DNA of 64,000 bases, from contig JACEUQ010000003.1 of NCBI GenBank assembly GCA_024998815.1, positions 62,001-126,000 on the forward strand. The letters run 5' to 3'. Positions 63,542-64,000 of the stretch are shown in pieces. Every line of letters starts with the position of its first letter. Within the stretch, counting starts at the first letter, position 1. This stretch comes from Opitutus sp. (lineage in GTDB: Bacteria > Verrucomicrobiota > Verrucomicrobiia > Opitutales > Opitutaceae). The translations under genes and the position numbers were made by a program. The notes below the pieces were generated by a model. The model ran no database searches. It saw only the letters and a program-made list of their open reading frames with translations, and was not told where the DNA came from.

Positions 63542-63570
63542 AGGCCGCGCGAGAAGCGCGGCCTTTTTTT
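63542..63570 (+). terminator. Intrinsic terminator after sucD
   Basis: AGGCCGCGC-GAGAA-GCGCGGCCT followed by seven T, 43 bases after the sucD stop. A strong stem and U-tail end the sucCD operon. Confidence 0.92.
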
Positions 63571-63598
63571 TGTGTGGGCGACGGGCCGTGCCCGACCA

Positions 63599-63720
63599 CC
63601 CTGACGAACGAGAAAGATTAAGAGGAAAGAGAAAGAACCCAACGTCGGCGCAGACACCACAAAGGGCGTCCCGCCACTATCTTTCTCGTTCCTCTTTATC
63701 TTAATCGTTCTCTTCCGAAT
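63599..63720. repeat. GAAAGATTAAGAGG inverted pair
   Basis: AACGAGAAAGATTAAGAGGA near 63607 pairs with TCCTCTTTATCTTAATCGTT near 63691. It is a variant of the GAACGAGTAAGAGTAGGAG module seen elsewhere in the window and lies between convergent genes. Confidence 0.7.
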
Positions 63721-63736
63721 TTCCGCCCTCAGACAA

Positions 63737-64000
63737 TCACTTCATGTTGAGGGTCAGGTAGCGCATCACGCCTCGGTACTGCACGAGCAAGGCGTTCAGG
63801 CCCGGCCGCAACGCTGCGGAGGCACTGGGCACATCGGTCACCGGACGCCGGTTAATCTCCACGATCACCACGCCGGGGACGAGGATGTTGGCGTAGGGGG
63901 AGCTTTCGTTCACCGCCGTAACCACCACCCCGTTCTCCACCCGTTGGTCGAGTTTGAACTGGGTGCGCAGTTCCTCATCGAGGGTCTTGATCGTGACTCC
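63737..64000 (-). CDS. DegP/HtrA-type serine protease, C-terminal part only
   Basis: The last 87 residues of a gene that runs off the window. The sequence GVTIKTLDEELRTQFKL and ENGVVVTAVNESSPYANILV then PGVVIVEINRRPVTDVPSAS forms a PDZ domain with the GVxI...SPAxxAGL-type layout of the second PDZ in Do-like proteases. The protease domain lies outside the window, so the catalytic triad cannot be checked. The gene is convergent with sucCD. Confidence 0.7.
   Translation of the reverse strand, partial: GVTIKTLDEELRTQFKLDQRVENGVVVTAVNESSPYANILVPGVVIVEINRRPVTDVPSASAALRPGLNALLVQYRGVMRYLTLNMK

Overview
The window is high-GC DNA from a Gram-negative bacterium. Paired outer-membrane porins, an AsmA-like envelope protein, a prepilin-like protein and a DegP-type protease fit a Verrucomicrobiota genome, most probably the Opitutales/Opitutaceae. 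This placement rests on gene content and protein resemblance recalled from memory, not on a marker-gene search. No rRNA, tRNA or CRISPR array was seen.

Layout. 1-5 kb: a broken transposase, a secreted TPR/ankyrin protein with a DUF1266-like end, and a ROK-type sugar kinase. 5.4-8.3 kb: rapA. 8.5-11 kb: a repeat-rich stretch holding a complete group II intron. 11-17.4 kb: a prepilin-like gene, a ParE-type toxin-antitoxin pair, an AsmA-like protein, a succinyl-CoA:acetate CoA-transferase and a split membrane/cNMP-binding protein. 18-20 kb: the topoisomerase IV B subunit. 20-41 kb: three 3382-bp copies of a four-gene IS21-family element. Between copies 2 and 3 lie hslO-tcdA, the topoisomerase IV A subunit, a DUF2157/GDYXXLXY pair, a patch of gene remnants with a second toxin-antitoxin pair, a LOG-type hydrolase and gluQ. 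41-49 kb: msrA, ribBA, terC, galK, ygfZ and aroG. 49-54 kb: an MFS transporter gene cut twice by insertion sequences. 54-64 kb: rarA, a transglutaminase, sbtA, two porins, sucCD and the end of a DegP-like protease.

Most protein genes are core metabolism or information processing. The unusual content is the mobile and repetitive DNA. At least five families of palindromic or paired intergenic repeats recur. The IS21 element carries two extra genes ahead of istA/istB. IS21 copies 2 and 3 share a swapped 6-bp target duplication (CTTTAC/GTAAAG), which indicates that the 10.4 kb between them is inverted and that msrA and hslO were once neighbours. The MFS gene reads through in frame when both insertion sequences are removed. 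Upstream of aroG a leader holds three U-tailed hairpins, a fourth hairpin and a small ORF rich in Phe and Tyr codons, suggesting attenuation.

Metabolically, sucCD and the CoA-transferase give two routes between succinyl-CoA and succinate, compatible with a facultative or fermentative life. GalK and the ROK kinase indicate sugar use. MsrA, Hsp33 and RapA/RarA cover redox damage and replication or transcription stress.
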